Position numbers and translations under genes: made by a program
Notes under the pieces: generated by a model
Told to the model about the DNA's origin: nothing
The model's database searches: none
Seen by the model: the letters and a program-made list of their open reading frames with translations, nothing else
Assembly: GCA_027487685.1 (NCBI GenBank)
Contig: JAIYDC010000046.1
Location: 62,001-126,000 of the forward strand
DNA: 64,000 nucleotides
From: Pseudomonadota bacterium
GTDB lineage: Bacteria; Bdellovibrionota; Bacteriovoracia; Bacteriovoracales; Bacteriovoracaceae
Direction: 5' to 3'
In this document: piece after piece, positions 7,742-15,889 of the stretch
Layout: the number at the start of each line of letters is the position of its first letter
How positions within the stretch are numbered: position 1 is the stretch's first letter

Positions 7742-9350
7742 GCTTAGCGATCTCACCGTAACCGGCTTCGTTTAAATGCTGATCAGTTGGTCCTGCGTGC
7801 GTCGAGAAGTACCGGTCCGCCTGCGGCCCTTTTCCGGAGAGCTCGAGGAGCTCTGCCGTGACATCAAGGAGCTCAATTCCTTGCTTGTCGTTCCGACTCC
7901 GCCACCATTTCCTGACGATGTGATCGACCGGTCTCCCCTTGCCGTTTCTCGTCGGAGGATAGGTCTGAAACACGACCCTCGCACCGACCCCTCTCGCGGC
8001 GCTGACGATCCGCTCGAGGTCGAAGATTAGCCAGTCTTCTTCGAGCTGATCCTTCGACACGATGTCGGAGAACTTCACCAACCCGAAGCGTTCCTCGTTG
8101 CGCCGGAGCTGAGATCGCAAGCTGTCCACGAGCTCCGGTCGATGGGCGAGGCGCTTCAGGAGCATGTTGATGTAATGAAGTCCAGGGCTCAAGGGATTTA
8201 ACTCCAGCGCTCGGGTGAGAGCGGCGACGTACTTCGGAAGTTTGCTCTTCAGAGGGGAGGTACTCAGGTGCATCAAACTCATGGTATGCGTCGGGTAGTA
8301 CTCGAGCATCTCAAGCACCGTATCCGGGCGATGAGAATGCTTCAGAGAATCGCCGCCAGGGTTCTGGAAGAACTGCGCGATGGCCATCAGCTTAGCGGGA
8401 GTGACTCTGGACTCGAGAGAGCGCCGCAAGGCTTTGACGTCCGCAGTCACGAGGTCAGGCCGCAGATTCTCAAGGTCTCGAAAGATTCTCCAGACCGGGT
8501 AGGAAAAGGCGCTCTGGTCAAACTTCACGGCGGCTTCGAGGGCCGGAAAAAAGTCTTCGACTTTCTTCGCTTTGACCCAGAGAGAATCTGCGACCATTCG
8601 GGTCGCGATCGGATTCCTGGGCCCATGGACGACCATGAAACTAAGCATCTGCCGCGCTTCCGTCAACGCCTCTTCAGAGATCTCGCTCATGCGGAAGTAC
8701 CCACCCTCGAGGGCACCGATCCAAAGGTACCCCAGAAGAATTTTATCTTCGGCAGTGACTTTCTTGAGGCTCGTGAACGTATTGGAGTAGAGCTCAGAGT
8801 CGGTCTGTCCCCAGCTCTCCGAGCGGCCAAGGAAGAGCTCAAGGAGTCGGTAGATCCGGAGGGAGCGAAAGTGATCGGCCCAGACGGCCGATGGGGTCGG
8901 AGTCTGATGCTTTTGGCGGCGGAGAAATTCCGTGAGTCCGTAGTGGTTCCACTTGTTCGGCTCTCCCACCATCGCAAAGATGACTTGCGGACGATCTCTT
9001 TGGAACCAGGTCGCGGCATTATCCGCAACGAAAGAGGAATTTGCGTTCACTAGCCCACGGTTAAAAACCTGAAACCCTTGCGGCCCAGGGCCATTGAGAA
9101 GCTTTTCGAGCTGCTGCGGATAGCTCATTCCTTTCTTGGCGCCGGCACCGTAAGTAAATGAGTTCCCCAGACACGTAATGCGAAAGGTTTCAGCGCTCGC
9201 GGGCGGTGCGACCTGTGCGGTCCTGGTCTCCAAGTATCCGATCAATCTGAGGGTCGCTTCGAGAACGAAGAGGCAAAAGATGAGACCAAGGGTGAGGGCG
9301 CTGGCCCGGGCAAAGAATTTCATTTTCGTAAGCGACGGAGACCATTTCAT
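7710..9350 (-). CDS. Membrane-anchored SGNH/GDSL hydrolase-like protein, paralogue 2
   Basis: About 546 aa. Three tandem ATGs begin at 9356; the third (9350) has the best spacing from AAGG, so it is preferred. It has an N-terminal anchor (ASALTLGLIFCLFVLEATLRL), block I ITCLGNSFTYGAGAKKGMSYP, FAMVGEPNKWNHYG, a helical insert, VVFQTYPP and block V GPTDQHLNEAGY. It is collinear with paralogues 1 and 3 over its whole length. The gene begins a few nt after paralogue 3's stop, so the two form an operon. Its 3' end overlaps the convergent cysteine desulfurase gene. Predicted periplasmic esterase or acyltransferase; substrate unknown. Confidence 0.8.
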   Translation of the reverse strand: MKWSPSLTKMKFFARASALTLGLIFCLFVLEATLRLIGYLETRTAQVAPPASAETFRITCLGNSFTYGAGAKKGMSYPQQLEKLLNGPGPQGFQVFNRGLVNANSSFVADNAATWFQRDRPQVIFAMVGEPNKWNHYGLTEFLRRQKHQTPTPSAVWADHFRSLRIYRLLELFLGRSESWGQTDSELYSNTFTSLKKVTAEDKILLGYLWIGALEGGYFRMSEISEEALTEARQMLSFMVVHGPRNPIATRMVADSLWVKAKKVEDFFPALEAAVKFDQSAFSYPVWRIFRDLENLRPDLVTADVKALRRSLESRVTPAKLMAIAQFFQNPGGDSLKHSHRPDTVLEMLEYYPTHTMSLMHLSTSPLKSKLPKYVAALTRALELNPLSPGLHYINMLLKRLAHRPELVDSLRSQLRRNEERFGLVKFSDIVSKDQLEEDWLIFDLERIVSAARGVGARVVFQTYPPTRNGKGRPVDHIVRKWWRSRNDKQGIELLDVTAELLELSGKGPQADRYFSTHAGPTDQHLNEAGYGEIAKLMLPFVKPAK

Positions 9351-9359
9351 CATCATTCC

Positions 9360-10988
9360 TTATGACCTTGGACCCAGGAGCGCATGTGTGCGAAGAAAAG
9401 TTTCCATCAGGCGCGCAACTTCTCCATAGCCCTTGGCGCTGAGGTGATTATCCTGGGGTCCGTAGTCGTTGGTGTAGAACTGCTCGCGGTTCCCGGCCTT
9501 CTCCATGATGCCCTGGAGTTCGCGCCCCACATCCTGGAAGAGCAGATCTCTTTTGTCTCGCCGGGCCCTCCACCAGGCGCGAAGAAGCAGATCGACTTCG
9601 CGAGTGCCTCCGAGTCGGTTCGGAGGGTAAGTTTGAATCACCACAGTCGCACCGGCGGCCCGGGAGTTGGAAATGATGTCTTCAAGATCCGCGTAAAGCC
9701 AGTCGGCATCGAGCTTACTCAGAGAGATCATGTCCATCAGGTGCGAACTCCCGAGGCCATGAGGGTGGTTCTGGAGGCTGGCCTCCAACCGTTCCTTGAG
9801 GGCCGAGAGTTTGCCTTGATCCTTTCGGAGGGGACCGAGGAAATGGGTGTTCGGACTTAGAGGATTAAGCTCGAGGATCCGCGCAACTGCCTTAAAAACA
9901 CTCTCCTGGTGGGGACCGAATTTTGAGCGGGTGATGAACGTCAGTGTCATGTGGTGGGTTGGGTAGTACCGGAGCATTTCCAATCGGCGCTCAAGGGAGA
10001 GCGCTTCTGGACGAAGGAAGCCAACCTTAAAATACTGCTCGAGCTGGGGCAATTCTCGAGCAGGAATCCGGGCCAGGACGGTGGCGTACGAGGCCTTGAG
10101 TCTCTGACTCATGAGCCCCGGTTGAGATCGCTGGACAAAGCGCAAGAACCTCCAGACTCGGAAATTGAAGGCCTCATCCGCCGCGAGAGCTCGGTCTATC
10201 GCATGGGCCATCTCCGATGCTGGACGTTTCAAATAAAATGCATTCTCCGCGAGGAGCCGCCAAGCAACGATGTTCTTGGGTTCCCGGGCCACGAGAACCT
10301 TCAAGGACTCCTCGACTTCTCGCCGCTGAACCGTACTCAAAAGAGTCATGTCCAGGTGTCCCAGTTCGAGGACTCCGATCCAAAGATACCCAAGAATGAA
10401 CTTCCCCTCTTCCGTGTCCTTCCGAGCGCGCTTGAAGGTCGACGAGTAGGCCTGGGCATCGGTCTGATTCCTGCGATGCGGACGATTCCAAAGGAGCTCG
10501 ACGAGCCGAAACGTGCGAAGCCATCTCAAGGCATCGAGTCTCTCGAGGACCCCCGCGCCAACGCTGGCCTTCGTTCGCTGGAGGAAGTTCCAGTACCCGT
10601 AGCGATTCCACACGTTGGGTTCCCCGACCATCGCAAACACGATCTTCGGTTTCGTTTCCTGAAGCCATCCTGGGAGTTGCTCAGAGACGAACGAGGAATT
10701 CACGTTCATGAGACCTAGGTTCGTTACTGCGACATGGTCCCCCAGGGACTTCGCTAAGAGACGTTGAAGCTGATCCGGATAGCTCTCCCCCTTTGGGGCA
10801 CCGGCCCCGAAAGTATAAGAATTTCCCACACACAGGATCCGCAGCGCTTGATCGGCTCGTGGCCGTGACGGAAGTGAGGTAGCAGACGTCATGACCAGTG
10901 CGAAGACCCGGAGCGCGACCTCGAGGCTTGCGATGGCGAAGAGGATTCCAAACAAACACACCAGAGCGCGAGAAGAAAACTTCTTCAT
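9360..10988 (-). CDS. Membrane-anchored SGNH/GDSL hydrolase-like protein, paralogue 3
   Basis: 542 aa from ATG 10988 (MKKFSSRALVCLFGILF); a GTG 18 nt upstream is in frame, and neither start has a clear ribosome-binding site. It has an N-terminal anchor, block I ILCVGNSYTFGAGAPKGESYP, FAMVGEPNVWNRYG, a long helical insert, VVIQTYPPNR and block V GPQDNHLSAKGY. It is the most diverged of the three in the insert. It is first in a two-gene operon with paralogue 2. All three keep the Ser and Asp-x-x-His but have GExN where classic SGNH proteins show GxND, a shared variation. Confidence 0.8.
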   Translation of the reverse strand: MKKFSSRALVCLFGILFAIASLEVALRVFALVMTSATSLPSRPRADQALRILCVGNSYTFGAGAPKGESYPDQLQRLLAKSLGDHVAVTNLGLMNVNSSFVSEQLPGWLQETKPKIVFAMVGEPNVWNRYGYWNFLQRTKASVGAGVLERLDALRWLRTFRLVELLWNRPHRRNQTDAQAYSSTFKRARKDTEEGKFILGYLWIGVLELGHLDMTLLSTVQRREVEESLKVLVAREPKNIVAWRLLAENAFYLKRPASEMAHAIDRALAADEAFNFRVWRFLRFVQRSQPGLMSQRLKASYATVLARIPARELPQLEQYFKVGFLRPEALSLERRLEMLRYYPTHHMTLTFITRSKFGPHQESVFKAVARILELNPLSPNTHFLGPLRKDQGKLSALKERLEASLQNHPHGLGSSHLMDMISLSKLDADWLYADLEDIISNSRAAGATVVIQTYPPNRLGGTREVDLLLRAWWRARRDKRDLLFQDVGRELQGIMEKAGNREQFYTNDYGPQDNHLSAKGYGEVARLMETFLRTHALLGPRS

Positions 10989-11074
10989 AGGATCTGAGCT
11001 TAGCACGTGAAAAAGGTTCGGGTGAATTCAAATTAGTCGGTGGAATCTTAAGATTGAGAGGGCGAGAAGCGGAG

Positions 11075-11803
11075 CTAGATCCGCAGCGAACGGCACTTGG
11101 ACTTGACGACTTCGCTCGGGTCTTTTTCGGAGCAGCTCTGGATGAGCTCTCGGAACAGTTTCCGCTGATCCGTGGACAGCATCTCGATCATCTCAAGGGC
11201 GCGAAGCCGGACGGGGAAGGGACTTATGGAGAGGGATTTTTTGAGCAGGGCCAGGTACCGCTCCGGGTTCTCCGAAACGTCTTTCTCAATGACTTCCAGG
11301 ACTTTAATCCGGAGTTCAAAACTCGGGTCATCGAGCACCGCCGAGAGGACCTCCAGACTCGGAAGTCGGCGCTGTTGGTTGAGGGCCCCCAGGAGCGCGA
11401 TCCGAAGCGACGACGGCACTTTGACCTCCGTGAGATCCAGGCGAGTGGCAACCTCATCGACGATGGCCTTTCCTCGGACACCATCCGTAAGAGACAGAAG
11501 CGTCAGGTAGTACACACCGGTTCGAACCTCTGTCACATCCATGGTTCTGGTGAGCTCGAGCAGTCGAGGAACGAGAGAGGGCCGGGGAAGCTTCGTGATC
11601 ACCGTCAGGGCCAGGCGTTCATCGAGGGACTTCGGGCCAAGGGCCTTTTCGAGCTCCTGATCAAGATTTTTCACCTTCAGAAGCTCCGCTCGGGCCTCTT
11701 TGGCCTGGGCCTCATTGGCAAGCTTCTCTGCGGCTACCTTCCACGGCATACACCATCCGGGGGAAGCCACAAAGAGACTAAAAATTATGTAACCTAAACG
11801 CAC
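11075..11803 (-). CDS. Secreted HEAT-like helical repeat protein, function unknown
   Basis: 242 aa from GTG 11803 with AGGAG 6 nt upstream. The signal peptide is VRLGYIIFSLFVASPGWC. The mature part is alpha-helical with repeating helix pairs, such as RLLELTRTMDVTEVRTGVYY and ALLGALNQQRR, and leucine spacing like HEAT repeats. It overlaps the 3' end of the upstream gene (11778-12962) by 26 nt, so they are probably co-expressed. No enzyme motif is visible; a periplasmic scaffold is plausible. Confidence 0.65.
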   Translation of the reverse strand: MRLGYIIFSLFVASPGWCMPWKVAAEKLANEAQAKEARAELLKVKNLDQELEKALGPKSLDERLALTVITKLPRPSLVPRLLELTRTMDVTEVRTGVYYLTLLSLTDGVRGKAIVDEVATRLDLTEVKVPSSLRIALLGALNQQRRLPSLEVLSAVLDDPSFELRIKVLEVIEKDVSENPERYLALLKKSLSISPFPVRLRALEMIEMLSTDQRKLFRELIQSCSEKDPSEVVKSKCRSLRI

Positions 11804-12962
11804 AGGACGCTCCTGAAATGTTGGCCGCGAGGTCCTCGCGGCATTGCTTCTTCACCACACCCTCGAGGGTGGAGAGGAACGTCGTGATGCCCTCATCACC
11901 GTAGGAGACTCGGTTCGACATGACATAAGCGGTGCTCGGTGAAACCTCCGGGAACCGGCCGTTCGTTAAAAAATGCAGGTTACTGTCACAGGCGAGAGAG
12001 GAATAGATCGACGGGGCCCGGCCCCGACGAGTCGCCTCTTCGAACGCCCGCGCCTCTTCCGTGTGACCCGGTCGCGTGCGCCGGTACCAGTTGTAGTCCA
12101 CACTCCCGTTTCGATTGACGCGCGGGGGAGAGAAACTCGGACCACCGCCGTCACGAGCATGGCCGTCGTAGAAAACCATTTCATCCCCGTTCGTGATCGA
12201 CGACCGCCAGACACCCCTCACGTAGGCACTCCGGCAGATCTGATGCCGCTGCTCATCCCCTGGCGCACAGGAGGATTCAAGGGACTGCTCGCTCACCGCT
12301 GGGGGAGAATTTCGGGCAACACAACTCTCCACCTGCGACGGGGCGACGGATCGACAGAACCGGTTGCGGATAAACTGCTGAGTCGAACTTCGGTTCTGGC
12401 GATCGCTTGTGGAGAGAGACGCCCGGACGATTCGGATTCGGATCGGTACTTGCCGTCCGTCGACCTGGACCGTTTTCGTCAGAATCTCTGGATCATCACT
12501 GCGGGAAAAGCCGCAGGTTGTTTGGTAATTCTGTCTCCCTCCGCAGGATGCCCGTTCTCGGCTTAAGGCATCCTTTTCTGCCTGGGTCGCATTGTACCGG
12601 CCCACGGGCCAGAGCTGAAAAGATACCGGACACGGAGCGGTCAAGGTCCGGATGAGTTCGTTAACCCAATATTCACTGGCGATGTAATCTGAGCGCGTTC
12701 CATCTGAGTCCATGTAGCCAGTAGCATAGGTGACGTTGAGGGTTCCGTCGGAGAACATCTGGTTGTAACGGTTAGCACACGCAGGAGAGGGAGGAGTGGC
12801 CTCCGCCGGGGGCGGGGATGGATCACAGATGACTTCGGGTCCTCGGGTTGCCTGCTCTGAAACACGGAGGCATTGGGCCAAACCGGAAGGTTCGGAGGAA
12901 TCGCAAATCTGGGCATGGCCTAAAGGTGTAAAGAGATAGAGCGACACAAGTAGGGAGAGCAT
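11778..12962 (-). CDS. Secreted cysteine-rich protein of unknown function
   Basis: 394 aa from ATG 12962 (GGAGG 5 nt upstream; the GTG at 12977 is on the ribosome-binding site). Signal peptide MLSLLVSLYLFTPLGHA. The mature protein has many cysteines (for example ICDSSEP, CGGRQNYQTTCGF, SSCAPGDEQRHQICR), suggesting periplasmic disulfides. A central part reads GDEMVFYDGHARDGGGPSFSPPR. I do not recognise a family. It overlaps the HEAT-like gene downstream. Confidence 0.65.
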   Translation of the reverse strand: MLSLLVSLYLFTPLGHAQICDSSEPSGLAQCLRVSEQATRGPEVICDPSPPPAEATPPSPACANRYNQMFSDGTLNVTYATGYMDSDGTRSDYIASEYWVNELIRTLTAPCPVSFQLWPVGRYNATQAEKDALSRERASCGGRQNYQTTCGFSRSDDPEILTKTVQVDGRQVPIRIRIVRASLSTSDRQNRSSTQQFIRNRFCRSVAPSQVESCVARNSPPAVSEQSLESSCAPGDEQRHQICRSAYVRGVWRSSITNGDEMVFYDGHARDGGGPSFSPPRVNRNGSVDYNWYRRTRPGHTEEARAFEEATRRGRAPSIYSSLACDSNLHFLTNGRFPEVSPSTAYVMSNRVSYGDEGITTFLSTLEGVVKKQCREDLAANISGASCAFRLHNF

Positions 12963-13087
12963 ACAACCTCCACCCACATTTTAGACTGTGCAGCGGTAAA
13001 TGCAAGAATAAGCGGGGCTAGAAAATCTGACCGGTGTCGAAGCTCCGGTCCGGGCCTAGCCGTGGGATCTTATGCTAGGATCGGAAC

Positions 13088-13279
13088 ATGGAAAGACAAA
13101 CAGAGTTTCAAGTCCAATGCCCGTTCTGTGGTGAACACATTTGGATGGAGTTTTATCCAGAGGACGGACAGCAGCAGGAAACCATCGTGGACTGCGAAGT
13201 CTGCTGCAACCCGATCCTCTACACGGTCACTTTCTCATCGAGGGGTGAGACCAGAGTCACCGCCGACCGCGCCCAGTGA
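13088..13279 (+). CDS. CPXCG motif-containing cysteine-rich protein
   Basis: 63 aa. VQCPFCGEHIW near the N-terminus and DCEVCCNPI about 40 residues in are the two metal-ligand pairs of the CPXCG family. It is likely a small zinc-ribbon protein in the cytoplasm; its role is unknown for the family. It converges tightly with the glyoxalase gene (6 nt between stops). Confidence 0.85.
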   Translation: MERQTEFQVQCPFCGEHIWMEFYPEDGQQQETIVDCEVCCNPILYTVTFSSRGETRVTADRAQ

Positions 13280-13285
13280 ATCGCC

Positions 13286-13672
13286 TCACGCTTTGCGCTC
13301 GATGAGCTCGATCTTGTAGCCGTTCGGATCTTCGATGAAGGCGATCACTGTGGTTCCGTGCTTCATCGGGCCTGGCTCGCGGACGACTTTCCCGCCTTTT
13401 TGTCTTACTTTCTCACACGTCGCGACGATGTCATCGGTGCTCAAAGCAATGTGCCCGAAGGCGTTCCCTAGATCATAGGAGTGCTTTCCGTAGTTGTAGG
13501 TCAGTTCGATGCACGGATCGTCTTTGGTCTTCCCGTAACTTAAGAACGCCAGGGTAAACTCGCCTGCCGGGTAATCCGTTCTTGAGATCAGATTCATGCC
13601 GAGAACTTGAGTGTAGAAGCTGATGGATTCATCCAGGTGATTGACTCGGATCATTGTGTGGAGGTACTTCAT
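13286..13672 (-). CDS. gloA: Lactoylglutathione lyase (glyoxalase I, VOC family)
   Basis: 128 aa from the ATG at 13672 (MKYLHTMIRV), the usual start of GloA; the upstream in-frame extension is dropped. Metal and fold markers include HTMIRVNHLDESISFYTQVLGM, CIELTYNYG, FGHIALSTDD and the C-terminal DPNGYKIELIE. The enzyme isomerises the methylglyoxal-glutathione hemithioacetal to S-lactoylglutathione. It stands alone; no glyoxalase II is in view. Confidence 0.88.
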   Translation of the reverse strand: MKYLHTMIRVNHLDESISFYTQVLGMNLISRTDYPAGEFTLAFLSYGKTKDDPCIELTYNYGKHSYDLGNAFGHIALSTDDIVATCEKVRQKGGKVVREPGPMKHGTTVIAFIEDPNGYKIELIERKA

Positions 13673-13761
13673 GGGCGGTCCTTTGGTGAGTAGGCAGCTT
13701 ACCAGAATAGCTATTTTCAAACACTAAAAAGTCGGAGAAAATCTGACCACCATGGAGCATT

Positions 13762-14493
13762 ATGTTTGAACTCACAGCGGCTAACCTGACCTCTCTTTTC
13801 ACCCTCACGGCGATGGAGACAGTGCTCGGAATCGATAACATCATCTTCATCGCCATCCTCGTCGGTCGCCTCCCCGTTGAGTCGCAGAATCAGACGCGCA
13901 ACATCGGCATCGCCCTAGCGCTCGTGATCCGAATCATCCTCCTCTTCTCGATCAGCTGGATCATGACGCTGACTGAGCCTCTCTTCAACCTCCTCGATCA
14001 CAGCTTCTCGGGCCGTGATTTGATCCTTCTCGGCGGGGGCCTCTTCCTCCTCGCAAAGTCGACGTTTGAGATTCACCACAAAGTGGAAGGAGATCCGCAG
14101 ATTCACCTTCCCGAGGCCCAGGCGAGTGGAAAGAAACCGCCGCGCCCGGGCATGATGCTAGTTCAGATCCTGGTCCTAGATATCGTGTTCTCTCTGGATT
14201 CTGTGATCACGGCCGTCGGGATGGCCAATCACGTTCCGATCATGGTGGCCGCGATGGTTCTTTCGATGGTCATCATGCTGATTTCGGCGAAGGGCATTTC
14301 GAATTTCGTCGACCGGCATCCGACGATCAAGATCCTCGCTCTCTCCTTCCTCCTCCTCATCGGAGTCATGCTCGTGGCCGAAAGCTTTGGCGCGCACGTG
14401 TCAAAAGGCTACATCTATTTTGCGATGGCCTTCTCGCTCGTGGTCGAGCTCCTCAACATGCGGTACCGAAGGAAGAGAAGTGCCCCCGCTTAG
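13762..14493 (+). CDS. TerC family integral membrane protein
   Basis: 243 aa with about seven transmembrane segments. METVLGIDNIIFIAILV and VFSLDSVITAVGMANH are the two acidic membrane signatures of TerC proteins. A cytoplasmic loop (FEIHHKVEGDPQIHLPEA) separates the halves. Members are linked to tellurite resistance and to metal loading or efflux during protein secretion. The start has GGAG 4 nt upstream. The stop lies inside a small hairpin facing the convergent XRE gene. Confidence 0.9.
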   Translation: MFELTAANLTSLFTLTAMETVLGIDNIIFIAILVGRLPVESQNQTRNIGIALALVIRIILLFSISWIMTLTEPLFNLLDHSFSGRDLILLGGGLFLLAKSTFEIHHKVEGDPQIHLPEAQASGKKPPRPGMMLVQILVLDIVFSLDSVITAVGMANHVPIMVAAMVLSMVIMLISAKGISNFVDRHPTIKILALSFLLLIGVMLVAESFGAHVSKGYIYFAMAFSLVVELLNMRYRRKRSAPA

Positions 14494-14500
14494 CGGAGGC
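14482..14500. terminator. Hairpin around the TerC stop codon
   Basis: An 8-position stem with one mismatch (gcccccgc / gcggaggc) and loop tta, which includes part of the TAG stop. It lies between convergent genes. There is no T-tract, so termination is only suggested. Confidence 0.3.
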
Positions 14501-14505
14501 TGTGG

Positions 14506-14745
14506 CTACTGGTATTCTTTTGGGATGAGATCAGCGTTGAGGTGGCGGAGGACCTGCAGCACCTTCGCGAGGTGAAGATTTTCATCTCCGCTCTCGAGGC
14601 GCTTCAGGAAGGCCAGTCCAACGCCCGAGCTCTTCGCGAGTTGCTCCTGGGTGAAGCCACGGTCCTTGCGTCGTTTCCGAATGAAGTAAGCGACCGCTCC
14701 GAGTTCTCGTTCGATTTCCGCGTTTGATCTTCGGCCAACGTCCAT
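14506..14745 (-). CDS. XRE/HipB-like helix-turn-helix regulator
   Basis: 79 aa with a good ribosome-binding site (GGGAGG). The HTH_3 domain spans about residues 17-72: AYFIRKRRKDRGFTQEQLAKSSGVG and LKRLESGDENLHLAKVLQVLRHL. It resembles HipB-type antitoxins, but no HipA or other toxin is adjacent; the next gene upstream is an ankyrin protein. It is probably a small DNA-binding repressor of unknown target. Confidence 0.85.
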   Translation of the reverse strand: MDVGRRSNAEIERELGAVAYFIRKRRKDRGFTQEQLAKSSGVGLAFLKRLESGDENLHLAKVLQVLRHLNADLIPKEYQ

Positions 14746-14842
14746 GTCGCCTCCCTTTCTACTTACTCATTCTAATGGGAATCGAACATTTCGCAAGCCC
14801 TCTGAGGAGCGACGCCGGCATCGGACCATGTAGGACCGGCCT

Positions 14843-15709
14843 CTAGTCCGCAAACTCAGAGTACTCCGCAGTCTCGGTCGCCTCGAGAGGTCGGTCTTCC
14901 GGCTCGAGCATCGCCGCGTGATCGATCACTTGCTCCTTGGGAATCTTCCTCTTCTTATAGAAATCAGGAACAGAGTTCTCGGCCTTCATCTCGGTGCCGC
15001 TCGACGGCTTTCGCTCCTCAAATGACTGAGCAAACGCCGCAACGGCCGCATCTTTTTTCGCCCGGAGAATGGCCAGGGCAGATCTTCCACGACCGTCTTT
15101 CACCCGGAAATCGGCCCCTTGCTCTTTCCAGTAGGATAGCAGAGGGAGGCATTCACTTTCGGCCGCAAGAGAAAGCGGTGTCGCTCCGTCCTGGGCACGA
15201 GAGTTCCAACCGATCTTACCCTTGTTCGAAAGATCACCCACGAGGCGGTGGGAGCACCAAGCACTTGCCATGTGTAACAGCGTCCATCCATTCTTTCCGT
15301 AGCGAGTGTCGAGTGCAGGGCTCGCATCAAGAAGAACTCTTAACAAGTGAGCGTTATTCTTTTTCACTGCGAGGGTCATGATGTCGAAGGGGGCCTGGGA
15401 ATCCTGCTTGATGAACGGCTCCCCCCGGTCCACCAGGCCTCGCCCGAACTCCACCCGCTCGAAGTAGGCCACTCCCTGGGCCACGGTGTACGAATTCCCA
15501 TCGATGACTGGGAGAACACTGTGAACATCACCCCCGGCGTCTAGGAACCGATTAAAGGAGACGGGGTCGTTCTTGATGAGCGCCAGGAGAGCGTCGTCGA
15601 CCGAGGCCGGCTGCCCGAGGTGGCCTCGAGTATGGTACGTCCAAAGGCCCCCAAGAAGAGAGGCCCCGATCCCTGAAACGAGAGCACAGATAACGAACTT
15701 CCTGTTCAC
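14843..15709 (-). CDS. Exported or membrane-anchored ankyrin-repeat protein
   Basis: 288 aa. An N-terminal hydrophobic segment (FVICALVSGIGASLLGGLW) is a signal or anchor. About four ankyrin repeats follow between residues 40 and 220; the clearest are GWTLLHMASAWCSHRLVGDLSNKG and GATPLSLAAESECLPLLSYW. The tail is charged and low-complexity (EDRPLEATETAEYSEFAD). It probably binds a protein partner at the inner membrane or in the periplasm. Confidence 0.8.
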   Translation of the reverse strand: MNRKFVICALVSGIGASLLGGLWTYHTRGHLGQPASVDDALLALIKNDPVSFNRFLDAGGDVHSVLPVIDGNSYTVAQGVAYFERVEFGRGLVDRGEPFIKQDSQAPFDIMTLAVKKNNAHLLRVLLDASPALDTRYGKNGWTLLHMASAWCSHRLVGDLSNKGKIGWNSRAQDGATPLSLAAESECLPLLSYWKEQGADFRVKDGRGRSALAILRAKKDAAVAAFAQSFEERKPSSGTEMKAENSVPDFYKKRKIPKEQVIDHAAMLEPEDRPLEATETAEYSEFAD

Positions 15710-15889
15710 AGAATCCCCCCATGGAATAGGTCGAAGCTCACTAATACTACGCCCAGACGAGAACTGAGATTCAATCGAAATCTTCGGATCCCAAAGTTTT
15801 CAGGATCCTATGAAACTTCACAACTCGCGCCAGCGCTCCAGGGTGCCAGGAAGATTTGGCAGTTAGGGATATTGAGCTACAATGAATGA

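Noticed and set aside
14506-14745. Toxin-antitoxin module
   Set aside because: The XRE protein is HipB-like, but the flanking genes are TerC and an ankyrin protein; no toxin is adjacent.
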